DNA of 64,000 nucleotides from Bacillota bacterium (GTDB lineage: Bacteria; Bacillota; Clostridia; Acetivibrionales; DSM-1351): contig JAEYHZ010000004.1 of NCBI GenBank assembly GCA_023409265.1, positions 310,001 through 374,000 of the forward strand. The letters run 5' to 3'. Under the pieces are notes generated by a model, which made no database searches, was not told where the DNA came from, and saw only the letters and a program-made list of their open reading frames with translations. The position numbers were made by a program, and so were the translations under genes. Below, in pieces: positions 52,306 through 61,633 of this stretch. Within the stretch, counting starts at the first letter, position 1; every line of letters starts with the position of its first letter.

Positions 52306-53349
52306 ATGGATTTAAAAGTAAAGGATATTGCAAAGACCTTGAATGTTTCACCTTCTACGGTGTCCCTGGTATTAAATAATAAACCCGGAATAGGAATACA
52401 TACAAGAAATAAAATATTGAATTTTGTTGAAGAAATGGGCTATACCACAAATATCTATTCAAAAAGATTACAAAATCATAATAGAACCATAAGATTTGTA
52501 ATATATAAAAAACACGGTAAAGTTGTAGCCGATACACCTTTTTTTTCTGCACTTATAGAGGGAATTGAGCAGCAGGCTAGAATAAGCGGCTATAATCTGA
52601 TGGTTTTATATTTAAACCGGAACGATGAAAATATAGCGGAGGCATTTAAAGTCCTGTCTGAAAGCAATCCTGATGGTATCCTTTTACTGGCTACTGAGAT
52701 GGATACCTCGGATCTCAAAAAATTTAAAGAGATTAAATGTCCGCTGGTTATAATGGATAATCATTTTCCACTTGAAAATTATGATTCAGTTGTTATAAAC
52801 AATTTTGATAGTGCTTACCGGGTAGTGAATTTTTTAATAGCTTCGGGACATACCCGGATAGGGTACTTGCATAGCTCGGTATCAATTACCAACTTTGAGG
52901 AAAGAAAGCAGGGCGTGATTAAAGCACTATTAGACAACGGTCTCAGGCTGGACAATAAATATATATACAGTCTGGATTCTACTTTGGCAGGTGCTTATGG
53001 TGATATGCTTGAAATTATTCAAAAGAAGTCCAGGGATAAAAAGTCATTTCCTTCGGCTTTGTTTGCAGATAATGACATCATAGCGTCGGGTGCTGTAAAG
53101 GCCTTGAAAGAGATGGGATTTATTATACCAGATGATATATCTGTAGTGGGCTTTGATGATATGCCACTTTGTGAATTTTTAGAACCTCCCCTTACGACTG
53201 TAAGGGTGTATAAACAAAATATGGGAATGTTAGCCCTTAAAAGACTGGTAGAGATAATTGAATGCCGAACTCATGAAAATATAAATATACAAGTCGCAAC
53301 CAGGATTATTGAACGAAATAGTACATGTAATATGAATAATCTATATTAA
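52306..53349 (+). CDS. LacI-family transcriptional regulator
   Basis: 347 residues. The N-terminal helix-turn-helix (LKVKDIAKTLNVSPSTVSLVLNNKPGIG) and the sugar-binding domain (FFSALIEGIEQQARISGYNLMVLYL; SVVGFDDMPLCEFLEPPLTTVRV) make up the usual LacI form. GGGAGAGG precedes ATG 52306. Two perfect ACTAAAT/ATTTAGT palindromes upstream point to autoregulation. It begins a sugar-utilisation block with a two-component pair and an ABC importer. Confidence 0.92.
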   Translation: MDLKVKDIAKTLNVSPSTVSLVLNNKPGIGIHTRNKILNFVEEMGYTTNIYSKRLQNHNRTIRFVIYKKHGKVVADTPFFSALIEGIEQQARISGYNLMVLYLNRNDENIAEAFKVLSESNPDGILLLATEMDTSDLKKFKEIKCPLVIMDNHFPLENYDSVVINNFDSAYRVVNFLIASGHTRIGYLHSSVSITNFEERKQGVIKALLDNGLRLDNKYIYSLDSTLAGAYGDMLEIIQKKSRDKKSFPSALFADNDIIASGAVKALKEMGFIIPDDISVVGFDDMPLCEFLEPPLTTVRVYKQNMGMLALKRLVEIIECRTHENINIQVATRIIERNSTCNMNNLY

Positions 53350-53385
53350 ATCGCAGACGAACATATGCAGATGGGGGACGAATTT

Positions 53386-55209
53386 ATGTTGGGGGGCACT
53401 ACAAGAAGGTTAATAAATTTTATTTTCTATCAAAGTAATAAGCTGCGCGTGAAGTTATTTATAACATATTTTATAATAATTATTTTTCTGACTACAGGTA
53501 TTGGAGCTTTTTCATATACCTTCTCTTCCAGATCAGTTGAAGAAAAACTAAAAATGTACAATCTTGAGATTATTGATCAGATAAATAAAAATCTTGAGTC
53601 GAATTTTCTCCGAGCAAAAAGTATTATGCTCATACCTTACAATAACTCTGATTATATTGCTGACATGAATGTGTTTGTAGAAATGGATGATTTTGAAAGA
53701 GTCAGATTTCAGTCAAAGATGAGCGATTACTTTTTGCGGTCTTTTTATACAATCAGAAAAAATGATCTTGAAAACTTCTTTCTTTATTCCGATATTGGAA
53801 AGATGTTTTATTCCAGCACAGGAAAATTGTCGGATGTTGAACCGCCGCAATTTGATAAATTAAGCTGGGTTCAAAAAGCAATTAAAAAAAATGGTGATAT
53901 TTATTTCGGAGATGTCCGGAATGAGACCGTCCTGGGCAGAGAGAAACTGGTGTATTCCACTGCGATTATGATTAAAGACGTATCCCTTGACAATAAATTC
54001 AGCATAGCAAAAGCGGATTTTAATTTTGATGAAATAACAAAAATCTGTACTAATAAAGTTGTAGGGAAAAGATCACAGATACTGCTGGTAGATGAGGATA
54101 AGAACTTAATTTTCAATACCGGTGACGCAGTTGACAAAAGTAGTATGGATATCAGCATCAACAGTAAGATTAAAGGTGACAGTGGTACATTTTGGACAAA
54201 AACTCCAAACGGTGAATATATGGTTTCATACGGAAAATCAAATATTTCAGGCTGGGAAATAATATCGCTGATTCCAAAGGATGAAATCTTCGATGCATCA
54301 ATTCAGATCAGAACAACAACAATAATTATTTCAATAATTGCATTGTTATTGACTGCAGTTATTTCATTTATATTCTCTCTTAAGATTTCAAAACCGTTAA
54401 CAAAGCTGGATAAAATGATTGACAGTGTAAAAAAAGGAGATTTGTCAATCAGAATGAAAGAAGAGGGTGGAGATGAAATCGGCAGGATATACACGACCTT
54501 TAATGCTTTGATTGAAGAGGTCAATTCTCTTATTGAAAACAAATATATATATCAGATAAAAGAAAGGGAATACGAGCTAAATTTACTTTATGCACAGATT
54601 AATCCTCACTTTCTCTACAATACCCTGGATACCATCAGAGGAATGGCCGACATACAAAAGGCACATGACGTTGCTGAAATGATAAATCTACTTGCAGATA
54701 TGTTCAGATACAGTGTGAAAAATATAAATATACCAACAACTGTCAGAGAAGAATTATTTCATTTAAAAGGGTACCTTACCATTTGCAGCATAAGATTTGG
54801 GAATAAGATAGACTTCTGTATTGATGTTGCAGATGAAATCATGGATTTCAGGATACCCAGATTAATAATGCAGCCAATCGTTGAGAACAGTATACGACAC
54901 GGAAGAACAGGAGCAAAGAACAGACTCTCTATCAATGTCATCGGTAATATGCTGGACAGGCATATTCACTTTAATATCAAAGATGACGGTTCAGGGATGT
55001 CTGACGAAATACTGCTTAAAGTAAGAGATACGATAGAGTCTTCAAATATTGATGAATTCAATTACATTGACAGCCACATAGGACTTAGGAATATCAGCAA
55101 CAGGCTCAGACTGCACTATGGAGAGGGTGAATATATTCAGGTTTACAGTTCTGAACACCACGGCACAGTGATAGAAATAAAACTTCCCATTGATTCTGGC
55201 AACATGTGA
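53386..55209 (+). CDS. YesM-type sensor histidine kinase
   Basis: 607 residues. A helix at about 20-45, a Cache-like extracellular region to about 290, a second helix (TTIIISIIALLLTAVISFIF), HAMP (about 330-385), then QINPHFLYNTLDT, with H408 as the likely phospho-acceptor, and a C-terminal HATPase (ENSIRHG, DDGSGM). I place the start at ATG 53386 because GGGGGA at 53373 fits it; 53365 is also in frame. It senses an extracellular carbohydrate or its binding protein, partner to the regulator downstream. Confidence 0.92.
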   Translation: MLGGTTRRLINFIFYQSNKLRVKLFITYFIIIIFLTTGIGAFSYTFSSRSVEEKLKMYNLEIIDQINKNLESNFLRAKSIMLIPYNNSDYIADMNVFVEMDDFERVRFQSKMSDYFLRSFYTIRKNDLENFFLYSDIGKMFYSSTGKLSDVEPPQFDKLSWVQKAIKKNGDIYFGDVRNETVLGREKLVYSTAIMIKDVSLDNKFSIAKADFNFDEITKICTNKVVGKRSQILLVDEDKNLIFNTGDAVDKSSMDISINSKIKGDSGTFWTKTPNGEYMVSYGKSNISGWEIISLIPKDEIFDASIQIRTTTIIISIIALLLTAVISFIFSLKISKPLTKLDKMIDSVKKGDLSIRMKEEGGDEIGRIYTTFNALIEEVNSLIENKYIYQIKEREYELNLLYAQINPHFLYNTLDTIRGMADIQKAHDVAEMINLLADMFRYSVKNINIPTTVREELFHLKGYLTICSIRFGNKIDFCIDVADEIMDFRIPRLIMQPIVENSIRHGRTGAKNRLSINVIGNMLDRHIHFNIKDDGSGMSDEILLKVRDTIESSNIDEFNYIDSHIGLRNISNRLRLHYGEGEYIQVYSSEHHGTVIEIKLPIDSGNM

Positions 55210-55228
55210 TATATGAGAGGAGGATTAT

Positions 55229-56815
55229 ATGTACAAAGCATTAGTTGTAGACGACGAAGTTTTTATAAGAAAAGGAATTATTAATGCCATACAATGGTCA
55301 AATCTGGGGCTTGAGCTGGTCGGGGAGGCAGAGGATGGATATGAAGCCATTGAAAAAGCAGAAATTTTAAGGCCGGATATTGTTGTTATGGATATGCGTA
55401 TGCCGGGTATGGATGGAATAGGGTTAATACAAGCATTAAAAAACAAAATTCCGGCAATAAAATTAATAGTTATCAGTGCTTATTCGGATTTTGAATATAC
55501 GAGGTGGGCTATTATAAACAAGGCTTTTGACTATCTGTTAAAGCCTGTAAAAAAAGAAGAGCTTAACAATATATTGGAAAAATGCATTGCTGAAATAAAT
55601 GATGATAAGAAAAAAAGTGAAGAAAGTAAAATAATCAAGGATACAAGCACGGAAATAGTTGTCAAACAGCTGCTTTTCGATGAAATCTCAAAGGTAGAAG
55701 AGTATGATAAAAACCTCTCATTTATAAATGAAAGGTTACAATTTCCCCATGTAATATGTGCAGTCAGCAAAATGGATGATATTACTGAAGCAAGGTCTGT
55801 ATATAAAGATACGGATTTTTTTGGTCTGATAAAAGAAACTATGGAGGAAGAATTAAAAAAAATCACCGGGGACAAGCAGATAGTAATAATAAACAAGGCT
55901 GAAGCAGAGGTTGTCTCTTTATTTAGTTTGAAGGACAATAAAGACAATCAGGTTATAAGTATTTTACAAAATATTATTAATAAAATAAAAGATAAAAAAG
56001 GATTTAATGTCAGTACTGGAGCAGGTGAGTTCATAGCCTCTCCCGAAGAACTTTGCAATAATTACAGGCAGGTAATAAGAGTGTTGAAAACTAAAGATTT
56101 ATCTCAGCGGGGAAGAGTTTTGTACCGGCAAAATGCTCAAAGGGAAGAAGTACTGGAGACAGGCTTTATAAGCTATAGCAGCAAATTATTAATAAACTCC
56201 ATCAGATCAGGTGATAAGGAAAAGTCAATAAAAATATTTAAAAACATTATTAAACAATTACTGGTTAATAATGTTACAGTATATTTACTGCACAAGAGTA
56301 TGGTAAATGTGTTGGGAGAAATCGAAAAAGAGCTTAATGCAATGAATACTGCCATAGACATAGAATGCGGAAAAAACAGTATTATTTATGTTAAGGATAT
56401 AATGAGCACTTACAGTACTTGTGAAATAGAGGAATTATTCGGACCCGTAATAAACAGGTCCTGTGACTTTTTTGCTGCCAAATGCAAAAAAGGTGGCAAA
56501 AAAATAGTCGAAGAAGTTATTAAAAGCATTAACAATAATTACGCAGAACCAATCTCAATTTTTAGCTATGCAAAACAGTATTACCTTAATCCCGACTATT
56601 TGGGAAGAGTGTTTAAAAATGTTACCGGGAAAAGTTTTGTTGATTATCTTACAAACATTAGAATTGAAAAAGCTAAAGAATTGATAGATAAAGGGATCTG
56701 TACACATTATTATGAAGTGGCTTCCTGTGTGGGGTATGATGATTACAGCTACTTCTGCAAAGTGTTTAAGATAGTTACAGGTCTTACTCCCGGGGAATTT
56801 AAGGATAAAATATGA
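55229..56815 (+). CDS. YesN-type response regulator, AraC output
   Basis: 528 residues. Receiver domain at the N-terminus (VVDDEVFIRKG; D55 in VVMDMRMPGMDG; LLKPVKKEE), a long middle linker, and a C-terminal AraC helix-turn-helix (YYLNPDYLGRVFKNVTG, VGYDDYSYFCKVFK). It follows the kinase by 19 bases and precedes the ABC importer. It probably activates that importer and the glycosidase genes after it. Confidence 0.92.
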   Translation: MYKALVVDDEVFIRKGIINAIQWSNLGLELVGEAEDGYEAIEKAEILRPDIVVMDMRMPGMDGIGLIQALKNKIPAIKLIVISAYSDFEYTRWAIINKAFDYLLKPVKKEELNNILEKCIAEINDDKKKSEESKIIKDTSTEIVVKQLLFDEISKVEEYDKNLSFINERLQFPHVICAVSKMDDITEARSVYKDTDFFGLIKETMEEELKKITGDKQIVIINKAEAEVVSLFSLKDNKDNQVISILQNIINKIKDKKGFNVSTGAGEFIASPEELCNNYRQVIRVLKTKDLSQRGRVLYRQNAQREEVLETGFISYSSKLLINSIRSGDKEKSIKIFKNIIKQLLVNNVTVYLLHKSMVNVLGEIEKELNAMNTAIDIECGKNSIIYVKDIMSTYSTCEIEELFGPVINRSCDFFAAKCKKGGKKIVEEVIKSINNNYAEPISIFSYAKQYYLNPDYLGRVFKNVTGKSFVDYLTNIRIEKAKELIDKGICTHYYEVASCVGYDDYSYFCKVFKIVTGLTPGEFKDKI

Positions 56816-56911
56816 AAGTATAAAATTATCTTTTAAAAAAGTAGGATTTTTTCATACAAATTAGTAGGAATACTCCAATCGTAAAAAAACATGTGATTGT
56901 ATAATTATTAT

Positions 56912-56924
56912 AGAAGCGCTTCAA
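56912..56924. promoter_or_regulatory. cre-like palindrome GAAGCGCTTC upstream of the third ABC operon
   Basis: TAGAAGCGCTTCAA has the GAAGCGCTTC core and matches the Bacillus cre pattern except for two symmetric positions. It could bind CcpA or another LacI-family protein. The rest of 56816-57098 is non-coding. Confidence 0.45.
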
Positions 56925-57098
56925 AAGTCAAACCAGTCAAAATTCATAATTACTAAACAGAATAATTTAATAGGGTCATAGGTATAGCAGTCGCTTAAAG
57001 CTAAAAAAGAATAAAAACTCCTATTAACAGGTAATGCAAATTATTCGAATGTGACGGAGATATACAAATGACACGTAGGAAAAAGGAGGATATTGTTT

Positions 57099-58460
57099 AT
57101 GAAAATGGGTAAGCTTTTGCTTGCAGTAACTCTTTCTGCTTCAATGATGCTGTCTGTGACAGCCTGCGGCGGTTCAGGTTCTGAAAGTTCCTCATCAGCC
57201 GGTACTTCAGGTGCTGCAACGGGCACTGAAAATGTGACATCTACTTCAGCTGGGAAAAAAGCCGGCGGTGAAATTACTTTTACAGCTATAAATGGGGGCG
57301 ATAGTGAGGTTGCTGCTTTTAATGAGATAATTGAAAGCTTTCAGAAACAATCAGATGTAAAGGTTAAGCTTGAAGAATTCCCAAACAGCAACGACTATGA
57401 GAATATAATAAAAACACGTTTTGCTACAAATGATCCGCCTGACATATTCTATTTCTGGTCTGGGGCAAATCAGTACAGAAATATGAAGGCAGATTCACAG
57501 CTTGTTGATGTGACAAATGAACCATTTGTAAATGATCTGACAGATGCAATTAAGAGTTATCAGACTGTAGACGGAAAAATATATGGAGTGCCATGGGGTA
57601 CATACAATGCTCTTGGTGTTATGTACAATAAAACGGTATTTACCAAGTTGAATCTAAGTCTTCCAAAAAACTACAGTGACTTTTTAAATGTTTGCAAGAC
57701 TATAAAGGATGCCGGGATTACACCTATATTCGAAGCTGCCGGTACTGTATGGCCTACTCAGATTTATACATTAAGTGCTTTCCAGAGCAGTATTCTGCCA
57801 ACTATAGGCGGAGATGAAGGTGTTGACAAGCTTAAGAAAAATCAGCTCCAATTAAAGGATATTCCTGCCTTGAAGGATACTTTTACCAAGTATTATGAAT
57901 TAAATAAACTCGGTTATATGAATAAGGATTTAGCTTCTGCAACATATGAACAGCAACAGAAAGCTTTAGCTGAGGGAACAGCCGCTATGGCATTCCAGGC
58001 AGACTGGATACTTCCTGACATAAATACCAAGTATAAAAAGGCTGATGACTTGGGGTATTTCCCATTACCTTCAGAAAACGATGAAGGTGTAGCTTCCTTA
58101 TATCCTCCCAAGCAGATATTCATCAGCAAAAATTCAAAGAATGTTGAAGGTGCTCTTGAATTTATGATATTTATGACAACTACTGAAGGTCTAAATATCT
58201 GGTATAAGCACAATCCCGGCATTCCTGTATATAAGAGTGCTACCTCTTCACAATATGCACCGCAAAAAGATATTATGAACTACATTAACGCAAACAAAGG
58301 TGCCGTTCAGATACAGCTAAGAGTTGATGCGGGTTTTGTTGACTTTGATAAAATCTGCCAGGAATTGATTATGAAAGGCGATGCCGCCAAGGCAGTCAAG
58401 ACATTGAATGACGGCTATATCAAGGATGGTAAGAATAAGCAGTTGGAAGGTTTTAAATAA
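57099..58460 (+). CDS. Extracellular solute-binding lipoprotein of the third importer
   Basis: 453 residues, family 1 sugar-binding protein. The lipoprotein signal peptide ends SVTAC (Cys23), then a Ser/Gly-rich linker. ATG 57099 fits AAGGAGG at 57083; TTG 57093 is too close. It is the first gene of the binding-protein-permease-permease-glycosidase operon and is followed by a strong intercistronic hairpin. Given GH43 downstream, a xylose/arabinose-containing oligosaccharide is likely. Confidence 0.92.
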   Translation: MKMGKLLLAVTLSASMMLSVTACGGSGSESSSSAGTSGAATGTENVTSTSAGKKAGGEITFTAINGGDSEVAAFNEIIESFQKQSDVKVKLEEFPNSNDYENIIKTRFATNDPPDIFYFWSGANQYRNMKADSQLVDVTNEPFVNDLTDAIKSYQTVDGKIYGVPWGTYNALGVMYNKTVFTKLNLSLPKNYSDFLNVCKTIKDAGITPIFEAAGTVWPTQIYTLSAFQSSILPTIGGDEGVDKLKKNQLQLKDIPALKDTFTKYYELNKLGYMNKDLASATYEQQQKALAEGTAAMAFQADWILPDINTKYKKADDLGYFPLPSENDEGVASLYPPKQIFISKNSKNVEGALEFMIFMTTTEGLNIWYKHNPGIPVYKSATSSQYAPQKDIMNYINANKGAVQIQLRVDAGFVDFDKICQELIMKGDAAKAVKTLNDGYIKDGKNKQLEGFK

Positions 58461-58471
58461 ATAATATATCA

Positions 58472-58508
58472 GTATACAGCATAATATTGATGACATTATG
58501 CTGTATAC
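58472..58508 (+). other. Strong intercistronic hairpin after the binding-protein gene
   Basis: GTATACAGCATAAT (58472-58485) pairs perfectly with ATTATGCTGTATAC (58495-58508). No T run follows, so it is probably a 3' stability element for the binding-protein mRNA with partial read-through to the permeases. Confidence 0.7.
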
Positions 58509-58612
58509 ACATTAAATTTCTTTTGCTAGTAACATTTCAGTTTTCCGGCAATCCCAATAGCATTTTTCATTTTACACCCACTATATTCACTTACTATTAA
58601 AGGATGATTTAT

Positions 58613-59485
58613 ATGCATAAAACAAAAAGATATCCCATATATTTTTTGTTTCCTGCACTTTTAATCTTTTCAGTTTTCTTTATAATCCCAACAATTCAGG
58701 GCTTTTACTATGGTCTGACAAACTGGAATACATATGCTGAAAATATTGATTTTGTAGGTGTACAAAATTTTATCGAACTGTTCCAGGAAGGTGTTCTCCC
58801 GCTAGCCTTTAAAAATACACTTATTTATTCTGTTCTGACAACATTTTTACTTAACATTGTTGGTCTTGCACTTGCACTTGCATTGAATGAGAAGATAAAA
58901 ACCGGTGGGTTTTTTAGAACAATATATTATGTTCCTGTAGTTATTGCACCATTAATAGTCGGATATATTTTTACTGCTATTTACAATCCTACTACAGGTA
59001 TCTTAAACCAGTTTCTGAATGCCGTAGGACTGGACTTCCTGGCTCAGGAATGGCTCAGCAACTCCAAAATAGCCATTTTCTCCATTATCGGTACTGAAGT
59101 TTGGAGAAGCAGCGGCTATAGCATGATTATATATCTGGCCGGTATAAAAACAATAAGCAATGATCTGCTTGAACAATCAGAAATAGATGGATCGAATTAT
59201 TTCCAGAAGTGTAAAAACATTATATTTCCTATGATAGCACCAACTTTTACAGTAAACTTATTAGTTACCATGATAAGTTCGCTCAAGGTATTTGAAGCTG
59301 TATTAATCCTTACACAGGGTGGACCTGGATATGATACTGAAGTAATAAATACTTTTATCTACAGAAAATTTGCAGGAGGAAACTGGGGATATGCTTCTGC
59401 AGCAGGTTTTTTACAATCCATATTTATTGGTGTCATCTCAATTGCAGTGCTTAGATTTCTGAGAAAGAGAGAGGTGGACTTATAA
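58613..59485 (+). CDS. Sugar ABC transporter permease (MalF/UgpA type)
   Basis: 290 residues, about six helices, EAA loop (EQSEIDGSNYFQKCKNIIFPMI). The start is ATG 58613, with AAAGGA just upstream; ATG 58604 overlaps that site. It overlaps the next permease by one base. CUT1 family. Confidence 0.9.
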   Translation: MHKTKRYPIYFLFPALLIFSVFFIIPTIQGFYYGLTNWNTYAENIDFVGVQNFIELFQEGVLPLAFKNTLIYSVLTTFLLNIVGLALALALNEKIKTGGFFRTIYYVPVVIAPLIVGYIFTAIYNPTTGILNQFLNAVGLDFLAQEWLSNSKIAIFSIIGTEVWRSSGYSMIIYLAGIKTISNDLLEQSEIDGSNYFQKCKNIIFPMIAPTFTVNLLVTMISSLKVFEAVLILTQGGPGYDTEVINTFIYRKFAGGNWGYASAAGFLQSIFIGVISIAVLRFLRKREVDL

Positions 59486-60309
59486 TGAATAATAAAAGAA
59501 GAATAAATCTTATAGTACTTCAGATTGTGTTGGCTGTACTATCACTTGTAATCATCATCCCTCTTTTCATGATACTGATAAACGCTGTAAAGACAGAGCC
59601 CGAGGTGGCGATGCTTAGCCTGGGATTTCCAAAGGAATTCCAGTTTAATAATTTTAAAGTTGTATTTACAGAAGGCAGTGTACTGACCGGTTATATAAAC
59701 AGTATGATAATAGGGGCAGCTGCGGTTTTCGTTATTATGGTTTCAGGAGCACTTGCTGCATTTGTAATACAACGAAGGGACAGTGCTCTGACGAATAAAA
59801 TATACTATCTCTTCATAATCGGCCTTGTAATTCCGGTAGCTTTGGTTCCAACGATTAAAATGATGGTGAATCTTAAACTCCATAATACCTATCTGGGAAT
59901 GATTCTTTATTATAGTGCTATATTGCTTCCGTTTACCATTTTTCTTCTTACGGGCTATCTGAAAACTGTTCCCAGGGAGCTTGACGAATCGGCATATATT
60001 GATGGAGCAGGTTTTTTAAAACTGTTCTTTTCCATAATATTTCCTATTATAAGACCTGCAATAGTTACTGCATCGCTAATTATAATTATAAATATCTGGA
60101 ATGATTTTATGGGGCCATTTTATTTATTAAGTGATTCATCAAAATGGACAGTAACGGTTTCAGTCTATAACTATGTGGGCAAATACGGAACAAAGTGGAA
60201 TCTGGTATTTGCAGATGTTGCTGTGGTAATAACACCTATTCTTTTGCTTTACTTTATTCTGCAAAAACATATCGTTGATGGAATGACTGCAGGAGCTATT
60301 AAAGGTTAA
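59485..60309 (+). CDS. Sugar ABC transporter permease (MalG/UgpE type)
   Basis: 274 residues with about six helices, EAA loop (DESAYIDGAGFLKLFFSIIFPIIRP), ending GMTAGAIKG. It is translationally coupled to the permease upstream (TAATG). Confidence 0.9.
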   Translation: MNNKRRINLIVLQIVLAVLSLVIIIPLFMILINAVKTEPEVAMLSLGFPKEFQFNNFKVVFTEGSVLTGYINSMIIGAAAVFVIMVSGALAAFVIQRRDSALTNKIYYLFIIGLVIPVALVPTIKMMVNLKLHNTYLGMILYYSAILLPFTIFLLTGYLKTVPRELDESAYIDGAGFLKLFFSIIFPIIRPAIVTASLIIIINIWNDFMGPFYLLSDSSKWTVTVSVYNYVGKYGTKWNLVFADVAVVITPILLLYFILQKHIVDGMTAGAIKG

Positions 60310-60335
60310 TTATTTTTGCTAAGGAGCTTTATTAA

Positions 60336-61631
60336 ATGGAAACTATAAAAAAACACGAGGAATTACTTCGAAAACATTTTATTGAAAACATACCTGTAAC
60401 ATTAAAACATCCAAATTCTTGTCTAAAGCATCCGTTTGTAGATCCGGGATCCATATATGACGGCAATTTATGGGATTGGGATTCTTTCTGGGCAGTATAT
60501 TCCTTGCTTAATCTTGTTGAGCAGGAGGAGAATGCTTCAGCTGAAGAGGCAGAACAGAAAAACAAAGTATTAAAGCATGCCCGGGGAAATATATTAAATT
60601 TTTTTGATTTTCAGTTGAGTGACGGGTATATTCCAATGATGGTGGAGAAGTCCGACCTTCCTGAGCCATATTTGATAATGAAGCATAAGGAAGGGATTGT
60701 CCTGAATATGATGAAACCTTTCCTTTGCTTACAGATATGCATAATAAGCGGGTATTCCGGCGATTATACATGGATGGAAAAATATGTCGGGCAATTGGAA
60801 CTTTATTTTAGCTGCTACGATAAGTACTATTTTAATGAAAGATGCGGGTTATATGTGTGGGCCGATGACGTTATGATCGGTATGGATAATGATCCGGCTA
60901 CCTTTGGCAGACCCAGGTTTTCAACAGCCAATATGTTTTTGAACAGCTTTATGGTTCGCGAGCTTAAATCAATGGCATCGATCATGAGTAATTTAAATCT
61001 GACAGACAGAGCAGCGCATTATGAACAAAAAGCTCAAGGACTTATCAATAGCATTCAAAAAGAATGCTGGGATAAAAGAGATAAATTTTTTTACTCGGTG
61101 GACGTAGATATAAAAACAAGGCAATATGATTGGTTTCATAAAGGTCTTGGTGTTTTCTGGAATACACTGCCAATCAAAATAAGAACATGGACCGGGTTTA
61201 TACCTTTGTGGGCAGGGTTTGCAACAGCTGAACAAGCAGAGCTGATTGTCAAAAATCATATACTTGATGAGGAGACTTTTAACAGTTTGTCGGGTATCAG
61301 GTCATTATCAAAGGACGAAAAAATGTATGACTTATCAGCCACAAACAATCCGTCAAACTGGCTGGGACCCATTTGGATTATAGTCAGCTATGTTGTTTTC
61401 AGAGGGCTTATGAATTACGGCTACAAAAGTGAAGCCGCAGAATTATATGAAAAGACGGTGAAGCTGCTTGGTGAGGACCTTGAAAAAACAGGTACCCTTC
61501 ATGAGTACTATGAGCCTGAAACTGGAAAGCCAGTTATGAACGGCGGTTTTCTGAACTGGAACATGCTTGTAGTAAATATGGGAGATGAATTGAACGGTAA
61601 GTTGTCAATAGACAGATTTCTGGGGGTGTGA
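60336..61631 (+). CDS. Trehalase-like/GH63-like (alpha/alpha)6 glycosidase
   Basis: 431 residues without signal peptide, so cytoplasmic. The pattern NLWDWDSFW, NNPSNWLGPIWIIVSY and LHEYYEPETGKP is that of MGH1-like/trehalase-fold glycosidases (GH63, GH37 and relatives), where the Glu of the last motif is usually catalytic. The substrate is unknown. Placed between the permeases and GH43, it probably trims an imported oligosaccharide, perhaps releasing glucose. AAGGAG precedes ATG 60336. Confidence 0.75.
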   Translation: METIKKHEELLRKHFIENIPVTLKHPNSCLKHPFVDPGSIYDGNLWDWDSFWAVYSLLNLVEQEENASAEEAEQKNKVLKHARGNILNFFDFQLSDGYIPMMVEKSDLPEPYLIMKHKEGIVLNMMKPFLCLQICIISGYSGDYTWMEKYVGQLELYFSCYDKYYFNERCGLYVWADDVMIGMDNDPATFGRPRFSTANMFLNSFMVRELKSMASIMSNLNLTDRAAHYEQKAQGLINSIQKECWDKRDKFFYSVDVDIKTRQYDWFHKGLGVFWNTLPIKIRTWTGFIPLWAGFATAEQAELIVKNHILDEETFNSLSGIRSLSKDEKMYDLSATNNPSNWLGPIWIIVSYVVFRGLMNYGYKSEAAELYEKTVKLLGEDLEKTGTLHEYYEPETGKPVMNGGFLNWNMLVVNMGDELNGKLSIDRFLGV

Positions 61632-61633
61632 CG

